Shown here: piece after piece, positions 35,662 through 46,204 of the stretch
Numbering within the stretch: the first letter of the stretch is position 1
How the letters are laid out: each line of letters begins with the position of its first letter
Source: Adiantum capillus-veneris
Lineage: Eukaryota; Streptophyta; Polypodiopsida; Polypodiales; Pteridaceae
DNA length: 64,000 nucleotides
Assembly: GCA_014529385.2 (NCBI GenBank)
Contig: CM043953.1
Location: 80,976,338 to 81,040,337 of the forward strand
Reading direction: 5' to 3'
Translations under genes and position numbers: made by a program
The notes under the pieces: model-generated
The model's input: only the letters and a program-made list of their open reading frames with translations
Databases searched by the model: none
What the model was told of the DNA's origin: nothing

Positions 35662-35822
35662 GCGTCGCTATGAGCGTCGCTATGAGCGTCGCTATGAGCG
35701 TCGCTATGAGCGTCGCTATGAGCGTCGCTATGAGCGTCGCAAATTTCTTTGTAAATTTGCGACGCTCATAGCGACGCCGGGAATTTTTTTTTGGAGCGTC
35801 GCTGTGTGAGCGTCGCTAATGT
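35662..35822. repeat. Right subterminal repeats of the CACTA element
   Basis: About seven tandem 12-bp units GCGTCGCTATGA (35663-35746), then the same motif inverted after a short AT-rich centre (GCGACGCTCATAGCGACGCC from 35759), then two more direct copies up to the terminal repeat. Open frames coding RRYERRYERR are only a shadow of this array. Confidence 0.92.
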
Positions 35823-35826
35823 GAAG

Positions 35827-35840
35827 AACCTCTTGTAGTG
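35827..35840 (-). repeat. CACTA terminal inverted repeat, right
   Basis: AACCTCTTGTAGTG, exact inverse of 28357-28370, followed by the ATT duplication. Confidence 0.95.
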
Positions 35841-35843
35841 ATT

Positions 35844-36863
35844 CAGAGTATATGCCCTCATAATAGCGTTATAGGAGGAATACGGGGACAAAAGCCATAT
35901 ATGAGCCCCTAGGGATATGTGTACAATGTACATAGCGTTTAGAATTTTGTTTGAATGATTTTTCTTTTTGTTAAGTTGATTTTTGGTTTTATTTATTTAT
36001 TTTTAAAGATTTTCTTGAGAAAAACAAGCAAAAAGTTTCCATAATCTAGATGAAGAAAACACTCAAGAGATGCTTGAGCAATACAAAGAGAAGAAGGTAC
36101 AAAAAAATGACAAAACTTCATGAGGTATGTCTCAAAAGCCATATGCACAACGCTATAATGTCAAAGGTAAGAACAAAATGCTGATCAGTCTTCAACAATA
36201 ATATGAGGCCAAAAATGACAGTTCAGTCATCTATCGCGATAAATGTCTGCAGGAGCAACCAATGTTCAAGCCAAATTCTTGTCCTCATCATTGGTTCTAC
36301 ATGTTTCAAAGATGCTTAGGGTATATTTCATTTCAAGTTTGGCAGTTAGAAGATGCCAAAGATACCCATCAATCGTTTTCGGCCATCGACATACCGTGTA
36401 CATCATGTATATGAGTTTTGGGGACAAATAGACAATGATAGCTCATAGATGGTCATCTATCGCGAATGATGTTGGATAAGGCCCTTTTGAAGTAGGTTAC
36501 TAACTTGGGGAATTAACTAGGGTTTTTCAGGCTTTAATTAAGTCATGTATCAAGTAGAAGCAGTATAATGATTTACACAGCACACAAAAGCTAACAATGG
36601 AAAGTGAGACTTTGATCACCTTGATGCAGGAACAAAGAAGTCCCCAATGAAGAAGCACAGACAAATGAAGACTCAAAGTTGTAAGTTATTTTGAAGCACA
36701 AAAATTTGGACAACAAAAGAGATTCTAGTAAGGAATTTACAGAGGCATTCAAAAGACAATGTGCAAGCAGTGGAACAAAAAGAAAAGCAAAAACTACAAC
36801 AAAGACTACACTGACATTGATAATCAGGTCATATCAAGGACGACATGAATTTAGAGGGGGGAG
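35844..36863 (+). other. 3' tail of element D with polypurine tract
   Basis: Continues element D after the CACTA insertion. No frame above 70 codons that I can support. It ends in the purine run AGAGGGGGGAG (36853-36863), directly before TGTTGACC. Confidence 0.55.
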
Positions 36864-37700
36864 TGTTGACCTACGGGTCAACAATATGACATAACTCAAT
36901 TTTTGTATCAAAGCCCTAATGATATGGATTATGGTAAAAAACATCATTTGTAATGAGTAGTTATTCTAGTTGCAGAAGGTGGGGTGCAATGACACTTCTA
37001 GATTGTAAATACAAAGCCCCTTGATCCATTGAACCTATGGTAGCCTTAGTATATAAGGTACCTAGGTCATTTTGTAAGAGAAGTTTATCATAATCAAATT
37101 TTTGAGCTGCCATCGGCTGTGTGTGAGAGAGAAAGAGAGAGAGCGCGAGCTTCATCCTGACACCACTCCCTGCTTGCTCATCGCATTGGAGATCCGGCTG
37201 CACCATTGTGATAGACTCAGAGATGCTACACAACAATGAGCATTCCATACAAAATCGAGCACTTGTGCTAATGCATCCACAAGCTATCTGTGGTCGTAAG
37301 TGTATCAAACGATGTCAGCTCTTTTGCCTGCAAGTAGTCCTTAGAATCGTGGAGACATAAACTACACATATGTACTCATAGATTTCAGTTTCGGGCACTT
37401 CCAAAATTTTGTTGTGTATTGATATGTGTTTTCCGTAGATAGCTTTGCAGTGAGGATTTTGAGTGTAGAGGCCTTGGGACAGGGTGTATCCCAAGGAGGG
37501 GATGGTGTTCCTTAAGTTTCGTACCATTCTGGTATGATTTGGTGAGTTTCCTTTTGTTTGTTTGTACGTGGGTTGGGTGGTGTAGTTGAGAGTAGTGAGA
37601 TTCTTGATTGTGGTTTTGCTGGCCTTCTAGAGTTTAGTATGTGTGGGATGGTGTCAGCCTACAAGCAATAGATATTGCCTCTCTGCGCCTATCATGTCAT
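36864..37700 (+). repeat. Putative 3' LTR of element D (right end uncertain)
   Basis: Starts TGTTGACCTACGGG after a polypurine tract. A TATA-like TATATAAGG lies near 37050 and a GA-rich tract near 37125. The partner LTR lies outside the window, so the end cannot be placed; 37700 is only a limit before the palindrome field. Confidence 0.45.
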
Positions 37701-37794
37701 CTGTGTCCTCGACTGACATTATGTTGATCTAGGTAGTGTTGCATGCACTTTATAGGTGGTGTGGTTCGCTCTTGCAACACATACCTAGTATGCT

Positions 37795-38425
37795 CACCAC
37801 CATGTTGCATATGCTGTTTAACACAATGTTTATGCTAGTTAGCATTCCTAGTGTGAAAACTAGCATGTTGAGTATGTTTGACATAATGAGTATGCTAGCT
37901 ACCTTCCTAGTAGGCTAACTAGCATAATAGGTATGCTAGTAGTTAGCACATTCTATGCTAGTTAGCATACCGAGTATGCTTATTACCATATTGGGTATGC
38001 TAAACTGCATAACTGGTATGCTAATTAGCGCACATATTATTCTTGTTAGCATTCAGGGTATGCTGGCCAAAACCCACTCCATGCTAGTTAGCATGCCTTC
38101 TATTCTACTTAGCACACATTCTATGTAGTTTAGCATACCTCACATGCTAAACTACACATTGATTATGCTTGTTAGCATACCTAGTATGCTAGTTAGCATT
38201 TTGGGTATGCTGATTAGAACATTGTCAATGCTAGTTAGCATTCCTAAGGAGCTAGTTAGCATACCTTGTTAGCACACATTTTATGCTATTTACATATTCT
38301 TGTTGGCACACTGAGTATGCTAGTTAGCATTACTATTATGCTAATTAAAACATTGTATATGGTAGCTAATGTACCTTGTTACATGCATGTTATGATGTTG
38401 AATGTGCTATTTAACACTCCGATGT
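37795..38425. repeat. Field of short palindromes (ATGCTAGTTAGCAT family)
   Basis: At least six exact copies of ATGCTAGTTAGCAT (37832, 37955, 38081, 38186, 38228, 38317) and many near-copies. The unit is itself a 6-base inverted repeat around GT. Spacing is irregular (about 40-130 bases), so this is not a simple tandem array. Confidence 0.85.
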
Positions 38426-39035
38426 GTTTTCATGAACATGTTGGAGGTCCTAGGTAGCAATATGTATATTCTTGTTTGTATTCATTTATCCTAGTAAAAA
38501 TAATGATCAAATATGGATACTGAAGGTTGCATTCTTTCACAGATTCAAAGAAAAATATCCAGACTGCAAGATTGGCATGAAATGTTTGAGATGTTGAAGC
38601 CATTCTTTTGTAGGTGGTTGAAGGATAGATACACATGCTGTTGCGAATACAAAATGTGTAGATGTCCTTTTTAAAGGACACAATGCACCACATGCACACT
38701 CGCACTTTTTGGCAGATTGTGACTGTGTATGCAGTATCTATGCCACAAGCGAGAACAATAACAAGGTTTGCTTGGCCTCACATCACACGTTCAAAGGTGT
38801 CACACAACATTAGGAAAAATATGAACCTTAAAAGGGCCTTGTAAGGATCCTTAATTTTAAGGGATTAAGGCTAAAAATGTGCATGATTTAGGAGACAAGG
38901 CCATTGAATGAGGGTATTCTCATAGGCTTTTTTAAAAGCTATCATAGGCTTTTTGTAGGTTGAAATAGAGTCTATGGAGGAAGGATAGGTACATTCTCTC
39001 TCTATCCAAAAGAGTGGTGGTCCTTATGACAATAA
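38426..39035. other. No gene seen
   Basis: AT-rich sequence between the palindrome field and element E. Frames are short and unremarkable. Confidence 0.5.
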
Positions 39036-39040
39036 CTACC

Positions 39041-39057
39041 TGAAGAGCGCGTGCGAG

Positions 39058-39111
<54 letters not shown>

Positions 39112-39280
39112 CCGCAACGGAGAAGAGAGGAGACACGGGTTTGGGTGGACTCCAAACACAATAGTGTTAGGGTTATGAGTCCTTATCTTTTATGTAGAAT
39201 GAATGGTCAGTGTTAGTTCCCGGTAGTCTCCGGCCGCCCAACACTTAAGCACGGCACATTGGGCTTTACCACACCAATAA
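39041..39280 (-). repeat. 3' LTR of element E
   Basis: Shares TGAAG.GCGC, AACGGAGAAGAGAGGA and GGCTTTACC with the partner LTR. It is 48 bp longer, mostly through a (GT)n expansion at 39059-39106. The element-sense start is TTATTGG where the partner has TGTTGGG, so it is mutated. The purine tract lies at 39281-39290. Confidence 0.8.
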
Positions 39281-39366
39281 CCTCCCACTTAAAGGAAAAT
39301 GTGCCTTTAAGATGGGGTGACAATGTATATACATATACAATACAGATAGACAATGACCATGATCAT

Positions 39367-40908
39367 CTACCCAATGCCCATGAGTGCCTGACAATGTGCA
39401 AACCGCTCTGAAGGTAAGCCCTTTGTTAGAAAATCAACAAGGTTTTCAGTAGTGTGAATCTTGGCAATCTACAATCTCTTGTCCTCAAGCACCGCACGAA
39501 TTAAGTGATACTTCACATCCACATGCTTTGTCTTTGCATGAAACACTGGATTCTTTGCCAATTGTATAGCACTTTGGCTATCACAATGTAACACAAGCAT
39601 CTCAACATTGATTCCCAATTCTCCCACCAGCCGACCAAGCCATATAGCTTCCTTGCAATCTTCTAAAGCTGCAACATATTCAGCCTCTGTAGTAGACAAG
39701 GTAACACAATCTTGCAAACGAGATCGCCATGAAACTGTACCTCCAGTGAATTCAAAAACATAGCGTGAAGTGGATCTTCTCTTGTCCAAGTCTCCTGCAT
39801 AATCTGCATCCGTGTAACCAATTACGCATGCTTCCTTTCTTCCAAAGAAAATGCACATGTCTTTTGTACCATTCAAAATATCGCCTAACCCCTTTCACTG
39901 CCTCCCAATGTTTCTTGCCTAGATTTGACATATATCTGCTAACAACTCCCACTGCAAAAGCAATATCAGGACGTGTAGCAATCATAGCATACATCAAACT
40001 TCCAACTGCAGATGAATAAGGCACTTGTGCCATTTCAGCCTTTTTCTCTTCAGACTTAGGGCAATCATGTTTAGAAAGTTTCACATATGGAGGCAATGGA
40101 GTACTCAATGCCTTCCCCTTCTCCATATTGAAACACTTGAGCACTTTAGCAATGTACTCAGATTGAGACAAATAGACCAATTTCTTGCATCTGTCTCGCT
40201 TAATGCGCATGCCAAGGATATGGCTTGCTTCACCGATGTCTTTCATTTCAAAGTTTGCATGTAACTCTGACTTCAAGGCTGAAATCTCATCCCTGCATTT
40301 CCCGGCAATTAACATATCATCCACATAAAGGACCAAAATCAGCAAACTACCATCGTTAGCTCGCTTAGTGTAGAGGCAATGGTCCATATTGATACGTTTG
40401 TAGCCTTGAGAGAGCATGAACGAGTAGAATTTACAATACCACTCCCTGGATGACTGTTTTAGACCATAAAGAGTCTTTTCTAACTGACACACCAAGTCTT
40501 CATTGCCCTTCTCAACAAAACCTTCTGGCTGCTACATATAAACTTCTTCTTGAAGATCACCATGCAAGAATGCCGTCTTGACATCACATACCGCAGAGTA
40601 GTCATCTTGACAACCAGAGAAAAGATCTCATCAAAGTCAATACCCTGCTGCTGCTTAAATCCTTTAGCAACAAGTCGTGCCTTGTACTTGGGTTTATTAT
40701 CATGAGGTGTAATTTTTTGCTTGTACACCTATTTTAATGGTAATGCCTTTTTACCTTTAGGCAACCGAACCAACTTCCAAGTTTGATTCTTATGCAACGA
40801 GTCCATTTTTGATAGCATAGCTTTCTCCCACTTTGCCTTGTCATCCATTGACATGGCTTCCTTATAGCAGGAAGGCTCTCCGCGATCTCTCAACATAATG
40901 TAGTCCAT
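39367..40908 (-). pseudogene. pol: Element E RT and RNase H
   Basis: RT begins at the left of the protease remnant (EKAMLSKMDSLHKNQTWKLV) and includes [32 protein letters not shown] and YVDDML, the copia RT active site. RNase H includes YTDADYAGDLDKRRSTS, TTEAEYVAA and HCDSQSAIQLAKNPVFHAKT. Breaks: a stop near 40726, an in-frame TAG at 39469-39471 and frameshifts near 40560 and 39880. The coding sequence runs on after that TAG to 39367 (IAKIHTTENLVDFLTKGL). Confidence 0.88.
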
Positions 40909-41795
40909 TTATCTAAAACTGTGTTTATCTAGCACTACCTGGCATCCGCTGTTGTCTCGTAAGTGACTCGCAGAGATCAAGCTCTGCATCAAACCTGGCA
41001 CATGGCGTACATCTCGCACCACATATGATGCACCACTCGACAACAATAGTCTGACATCTCCTGCACCAACTATGTCATGCACTGAACCATCAGTTACACA
41101 CACATGTCCAAGCATACCACTAGCATATGTGCTAAACCACTCACGACTCGGCATGACATGAAATCTAGCACTCACATCTAGTATCCAATGTGAAGGTAAT
41201 CTGTCGTCAAAAACCAACATAAGAAAGTCAAGAGTAAACAATGAAGCAAAAGCGACATCTCCGTCATGCATAGCCACATACGCTATATCTGCTCCCACAT
41301 CATCCAAAGTGATAGCATCCCTCTTGTGCAGTCTCCTGCGCTGTCTAATCCGTCGAAAACAATGCCTATGTACATGCCCTGTATGACCACAATGCGAACA
41401 CACAACATTTATATGTCTGCAAGATCGTCCTTTGACTGTAGGCATCTCTCTAGACTCATTTGTGCCAAAAGCATTGCACAATCTTTGCCATAACTCTTTA
41501 CTGTACATGCATCCAAACCAATGCGATAGACAGATTCACCAAGGTGTAACATGATCGTCAAACATGCAAACTCATCCAAGTCCTCCCACTCATTGTCAGT
41601 CATAGACTTTGGCCTAGCATCCATGCCCTGTAGTGGCAACACTTCACCCAACTGAGTTAATGCATCATGCATACCTGCTTTCCGCTCAAAGTTTGAACCA
41701 TCAAAATTTGTATGGAAAAGCACAAACCCTGACAATGATGTACATGACAAATTCATGGCGATAACCTGTGACAAGACCGAGCACAAATCGATCAA
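40909..41795 (-). pseudogene. gag: Element E gag and protease
   Basis: Gag N-terminus with FDGSNFERKAGMHDAL and DEFACLTIMLHL. A frameshift near 41490 leads to ELWQRLCNAF and a CCHC knuckle (CSHCGHTGHVHRHC) after far too short a gap, so the middle of gag is deleted. The protease follows: active site WILDVSARFHV, with Val-Ser where Ser-Gly is expected, and VRHVPGLMQSLISASHL. It stops at 40909, and RT begins at once where integrase should be. Confidence 0.82.
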
Positions 41796-42677
41796 GTGAA
41801 AATAGCCAAAGCCTGGCTACCTCAGACACCAAGTACTGTCAAAATACAACATAAGCTCGCATAAGTTGTCTAACAGAAGTATCAACAAATATGGCAATCA
41901 ATGTAACGAAACAAAATGAGCAAAACCGCTCAAATGATGCCAAAAAATCCTCTCTAATCCAAGAGCACTATGTGATAATCGATGAAACTAGCATCAACAA
42001 CTAGCATCAACAATCTCCCTCTTGAAGAGATTACCACATGTATGTCAAATGACATAATCTGAGGAGCAAACACTCTCACAATGCGATGCCAAAACACTAT
42101 AGCAAAGCAACCACTGAGTGCCAAACGCAGTCAAAACACGATTGCAAACCATGCATATAAACAAATAAACTTGCAAGCAAAATCCGTCAGAGTTTCGACA
42201 GTATTTGGCTATCTAACCATAATAACCATACATGCCATAAACATGCTCAAAACCATGAGCAAATCATGCGCCAAATCTGCACTCAAGCATACATGAGCTG
42301 CCCCAAATTCTCAACTCCTTGAGCATCAAACCATATAAGGCATATATTGTATCCTTCCACCTATGAGCAAACTTGCAGTCATTACCACTCTCACATCTGA
42401 TAGCAAACCATGTGTGGAATCCTCGACACACAATAAACAGCTGCTGCAGCAAAAAAATTAGAGGTCAAAATCAGCCCAAATGGACATCACCATTGCATCC
42501 GGAGCGTGCCAAAACCCTAGGTTACACCCTAACCTTGCATAAATCGTATTCCTAAGCTTGAGAGAAGGGTGTATTGCAAGTGTGTATGTTTTTTTTGCAG
42601 CCATACTTGCAGGAAGAATGCAAATTTTCATTTCCGCAGGTCATTTTTCGAGCTCCAAAACAGTGTTTTTTGCATAA
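41796..42677 (-). other. Leader of element E, no gene seen
   Basis: About 880 bp between primer-binding site and gag, unusually long for a 3.8 kb copia element. No frame that I can support. Confidence 0.5.
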
Positions 42678-42689
42678 CTTTTGATACCA
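42678..42689 (-). other. Primer-binding site of element E, tRNA-iMet type
   Basis: Minus strand TGGTATCAAAAG, close to the usual copia TGGTATCAGAGC, two bases inside the LTR. Confidence 0.75.
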
Positions 42690-42691
42690 GT

Positions 42692-42883
42692 TGAAGTGCG
42701 CAAAAGGGAGCGTGTGTGAGTGTGTGTAGCAATGGAGAAGAGAGGAGAAGAGGAGATGTTGTGTTTGCAGGGGCTAAAACTCACTCTCTACATGTGAGCC
42801 CCCTTATTCTATTATGTACATAATGAATAAGTATAATGTGCGGGCACCTGGCCTAACCGGCCACATGTGGCTTTACCCCAACA
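42692..42883 (-). repeat. 5' LTR of element E
   Basis: 192 bp; in element sense it starts TGTTGGGGTAAAGCC and ends CTTCA. Followed on the plus strand by the CTACC duplication. Confidence 0.85.
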
Positions 42884-42888
42884 CTACC

Positions 42889-43470
42889 CTCCCCCCTTTT
42901 TTTGCTACATCATCAAGGGCATCCATAACCTCAGCCCAAAAGATCACTTTTCCCAAAAAAAAAAAAAAAACCTCAGTTTTACTCAAAAATTCTCCCCAAC
43001 CTCTATGTATACCCAAAAATCAGTTTTCTCTCTTAAAATCTCACCGCTAGACCTGTAAAATATCAAACTTCCCACCTTTTTTATTTCTCTCCAAAATGAC
43101 TCCCCTCTCTCTCATTCCTCTTCCTCTCTCTTCTCTCTCCTACTTTTCAACACACACTCTTCCTCCTTCCCTCTCTCACTCCTCTCCCTCTTTATTCTCT
43201 CTTATACTTTTCAGCACACACTCTTCCTCCTTCTCTCTCCTTGTTGCAGGTCCACTCCATAGTTTAGTTGCAGCTCTCCCCCACATAGCTCTCCACTCCA
43301 TAGCCCTCCCTCCACTCCGTAACTCTCCGACAGATCTCCGTTGCATAGCTCTCCACTCCATAGCTCTCCTCTCCACTCCTTAGCTCTCCTGCAACTCTCC
43401 ATCCCATAGCTTGTCACTCCATAGCTCACCTCTCAACTCCATGGCTATACCGCAGCTCTCCACTCTTGCT
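42889..43470. repeat. Pyrimidine-rich region with minisatellite
   Basis: A poly-C/T start, then two copies of a roughly 73-bp block containing ACTTTTCA(A/G)CACACACTC (43141-43235), then an irregular minisatellite based on CTCTCCACTCCATAG (43253-43450). No gene. Confidence 0.75.
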
Positions 43471-43491
43471 TAAGGCCAGCTTTATTTCCCT

Positions 43492-44230
43492 TGCCATGGA
43501 TCTAGGTGACATTACAAACCTCCCATCCACAAAAAGATCGTCAAGTTCGGAAACGGTTTCTCTACATGATTAACTGCCAAAGGAATTTGCACCCTCAAAG
43601 CGTCATTACTTGCAAATTGCACAACAACGATGTGGTGTAGGTCAGTGCATGGTTGCCTCTACCCTAATGATCCAACCATCAATGTGTATCCAACATTCAA
43701 TAGCCTTGCTTCATTCTTACAATATGTAGGTAGAGGGGAGCAATGTCTTCTTGGATACTGCAAGCGATTGTCGACTATTGGAGCTGATAGCACACGATGG
43801 TCTTTGCAACCCATAATATATAGCCCATAATCTTTGCCTAGGCCCCTCTCTACCTCCTTCATTCTATGCTATACAAACCCATCTCTCCATGATATGGATA
43901 CAAATGACAATACAAACCTCCCATCCACAGCTTGATTGTCACGGTCAAAAATGAAACGCGTACATATCCGGTTGTCAAAAGAGCTCACACCCTCCAAGAG
44001 TTATGACTTGCATACAACACAACAATGCCGCCAGTGCAGGTCACATCGATGTGGACCTTTGGGTGGATGGTTCCCTCTATCCCAATGACCCTTTGGTTAA
44101 TGTGTATCCAACATTCAATAGTCTTCCTACCTTCTTGCAATATGTAGGTAGAGGGGAGCCAGGTCTGCTTGGCTACTGCAAGCGGTTGTCCACTATTAGC
44201 TCATATTGTGCAATGGTGGACACATAAATA
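43492..44230 (+). repeat. Diverged tandem duplication of about 390 bp, gene-like
   Basis: Units about 43492-43830 and 43879-44225. Both contain ACAAACCTCCCATCCACA and encode LYPNDP, NVYPTFNSL, FLQYVGRGE and LLGYCKRLSTI. Protein-level similarity exceeds what random drift of a non-coding repeat would give, so it may be a duplicated exon of a decayed gene. No known domain. Confidence 0.65.
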
Positions 44231-44280
44231 CCAAGTTATCATTCATAACACTGCTAGTTTGCAACAAAGGATCATTCATG

Positions 44281-45530
44281 TGGACAAAGAAGCGCAAACT
44301 CTTCATCAACATGTGGAAGAGAAAGATGGTTAGATTGCAAAGCTTGAGGGTACCATATTGTGTTTGAAAGAGACACCTTTAGGTGCAAGGGAGAATAAGA
44401 GAAGCTTCTCATCCATAGAGACCCTTGCTACCAAAGGTGGTGCTCGAAAGAGAAGAGTTACAGCTAAAAGGTGCATTTTGGAATACCCTATCATATTTCC
44501 TACATGTATGAAGTTGCTTTTGTGGTGATTGTTTTGTTTTTTATTCTTATTATAGGAATTTCATCCACGAGACATGTGGTAGCCAAAGCCAAGAGGATAC
44601 CATCCATTTGCTTAGTAGTTTCCGTAAGAAGGCAGATGTCATAGCACTCTTGAACGCACCAAAAGAAAAACATATTAATGATGCTGTAACCAAGGAGATG
44701 ATGCGTAAGTTTTCTAATCTCGTGAGTGATATTGATGTGCAGAAGGCATGCGATGAAGTTGTCATTAGTACAAAGGGTTACACTACACTACATGGCCTCC
44801 TCAAGGACGCTTTGAGGGAATGAGGAGTTGCTAAGAATGTATTCCCAGTGCCACACAAGGTGAAACTTGCTAGAGGGGCCTCCAATGAAGATGTTTTCTC
44901 ACATCTAGGTCACTATTTGTACATCAAGGAGACAATGCCCTCATCTATCTTTGTACAATCTCCACAAAGTGCTAAGAAAGCTACCAATGCAAGGAATCGT
45001 GTTGATACTATTGACAAGGGGTTTCCTTACTCTAAGTCAAATAATATTTTTGTCGATTTGAAGAGGCTTCAACAAGCAATGGTTGTCTTTTATGCACTAC
45101 CTTCTAATGGTGAGGAAAGAATCATGTGACGTTTCCCTTTCATTGTCATTGTATGACCTTCACTTATTGCCTTTCTTCTCTTGCAGTGTTTGGAACTAAG
45201 TTGGTGTTTGTTTTCAAGCTTGATGAGTGCCAAATTGTGAAGCAGTGAAGGCTAGAGGATGTCATATTTTTATTGTTAAGACCTCAAGAAGACAAGTCTA
45301 ACGACGACAATTTTGTCCTAGAGGATGCAGCCCCACCCCCCAAGCGCTGCCACAAAACAAAGTTTTACAGCAAGATGGGCAAGCGGCACTACATATGCAA
45401 CCTCATAGAGTGTGCCATTTTAGCAGAGCCTTTGTTGATATTCGACATTGTTAAAAGTGTTGGAACTTCTCATCCGAAGGGCTCCTTTTGCGTGGACATG
45501 TGGGGAGATTGTGAAAAACTACAACACTAA
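44281..45530 (+). pseudogene. Decayed multi-exon gene of unknown function
   Basis: Three exon-like blocks. 44281-44479 ends at GTGCAT and encodes GARENKRSFSSIETLATKGG. 44552-45129 follows a TATTATAG acceptor and is open except for TGA 44821-44823 (FRKKADVIALLNAPKEKHIN, GYTTLHGLLKDAL). 45187-45530 follows CTTCTCTTGCAG, with TGA near 45247 (KRHYICNLIECAILAEPLLI). Frames fit the proposed borders. I recognise no family. The last block stays in frame with the histone-like fragment that follows, separated by TAA 45528-45530. Confidence 0.45.
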
Positions 45531-45563
45531 GTTGCAGCCCATCGGCCTCGAAGGACTCAAAAA

Positions 45564-45686
45564 GCCACAGAGGCATACTTGGTAAGTTTATTTGAGGATA
45601 CCAACTTGTGTGCCATCCATGCCAAGCATGTAGCTATAATGCAAAAAGATTTGGCACTAGCTTGTCGGATACGAGCGAACTTGTAG
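45564..45686 (+). pseudogene. Histone H3 C-terminal fragment
   Basis: 40 codons plus TAG reading [19 protein letters not shown] followed by [19 protein letters not shown]. This matches the end of canonical H3 (alpha-2 helix, loop and alpha-3), where the family has [20 protein letters not shown]. The N-terminal tail and the first half of the histone fold are absent. Changes at normally invariant positions (Arg to His, Pro to Gln) and the lack of a start make it a pseudogene fragment. It shares its frame with the preceding unknown exon, so a captured or fused exon is possible. Confidence 0.85.
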
Positions 45687-45967
45687 CTAGTAATATGTAC
45701 AACAATATCTTCTTGCAATGGATATGTAATGACTTCAAATTTGGAAATGAAATGATTCTTACTCATTTTGGAATGTGTTGCTTCTTAAGTCATTTAAGTT
45801 CTTTGTATTTAATTTGTGTTCAATAAGTTCTTATAAGTCTTTTGCACATTATCGGGTGGTTCTTGCACACCATGCCATTGAACACGAAGGGGGAGACGGG
45901 GAGTTGTGGATGAGTATTTTGTTGGCTAGTGCTATAAAACCTTCACAACATGCTTCAAGTGCCATTT
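45687..45967. other. No gene seen
   Basis: AT-rich sequence with short frames only. Confidence 0.5.
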
Positions 45968-46103
45968 GTTGAAATGCAGACATCATATTTGTTTCGGCCT
46001 TGGAGGTGCAGAAGGCCCCTGTCCACAAGGCAGTGATGTTTGGCCTGTTTGGCCCAAAAATCATTGCCTTGTGGACATGGGCCTTCTACGTGCATTTCAA
46101 CTG
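45968..46103. repeat. Foldback repeat 1
   Basis: Left arm 45968-46045 and right arm 46050-46103 are imperfect inverted repeats: TTGAAATGCA at the outer ends, GAAGGCCC.TGTCCACAAGGC in the middle, and a 4-5 base loop near 46046. The left arm has about 24 extra bases. Confidence 0.85.
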
Positions 46104-46204
46104 GAAAATAAGACCCAACAAAGTAATTATTGATAGTTTTTTGCTACCACTGCCTTCCCAACCTTCTGTACCTGTGGAAGACTAAGAGACAACCAAAATG
46201 CCTT

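Larger units (their letters stand above)
28357..35840 (-). mobile_element. CACTA (En/Spm) DNA transposon
   Basis: 14-bp terminal inverted repeats CACTACAAGAGGTT at both ends, 3-bp duplication ATT (28354-28356 and 35841-35843), and arrays of a GCGTCGCTAT-type motif inside both ends. It is 7484 bp, inserted in the 3' tail of element D. Two genes run on the minus strand: a TNP2-like transposase first, then a TNPA-like gene. Both carry disabling changes, so it is probably not autonomous now. Confidence 0.95.
3807..37700 (+). mobile_element. Element D: old RT-less gag-protease LTR element, host of the nested insertions
   Basis: Visible in three blocks: 3807-4385, 23277-28353 and 35844 to about 37700. 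They are separated by element C (TSD AGGGT) and a CACTA element (TSD ATT). Across the C insertion the gag-like frame is continuous once one TSD copy is discounted, which proves these blocks were adjacent. Domains in order are gag-like, degenerate zinc knuckle, degenerate retropepsin, W-P-K repeats, long untranslated tail, polypurine tract and start of a 3' LTR at 36864. No RT, RNase H or integrase is found. The 5' LTR lies beyond element A, and the right end (about 37700) is a guess. Confidence 0.65.
39041..42883 (-). mobile_element. Element E: decayed Ty1/copia retrotransposon
   Basis: LTRs at 39041-39280 and 42692-42883 are flanked by CTACC (39036-39040 and 42884-42888). The primer-binding site TGGTATCAAAAG and the purine tract AAGTGGGAGG both place it on the minus strand. 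Order is gag, zinc knuckle, protease, RT, RNase H. Integrase, which should lie between protease and RT in a copia element, is deleted along with part of gag. Total length 3.8 kb. Confidence 0.9.

Noticed and set aside
35663-35746. CRISPR-like regular array
   Set aside because: Direct 12-bp units without spacers, next to a CACTA terminus in plant DNA; these are subterminal transposase-binding repeats.
35588-35809. ORF with Arg-Arg-Tyr-Glu repeats
   Set aside because: It is a shadow of the 12-bp subterminal repeat of the CACTA element and has no coding support.
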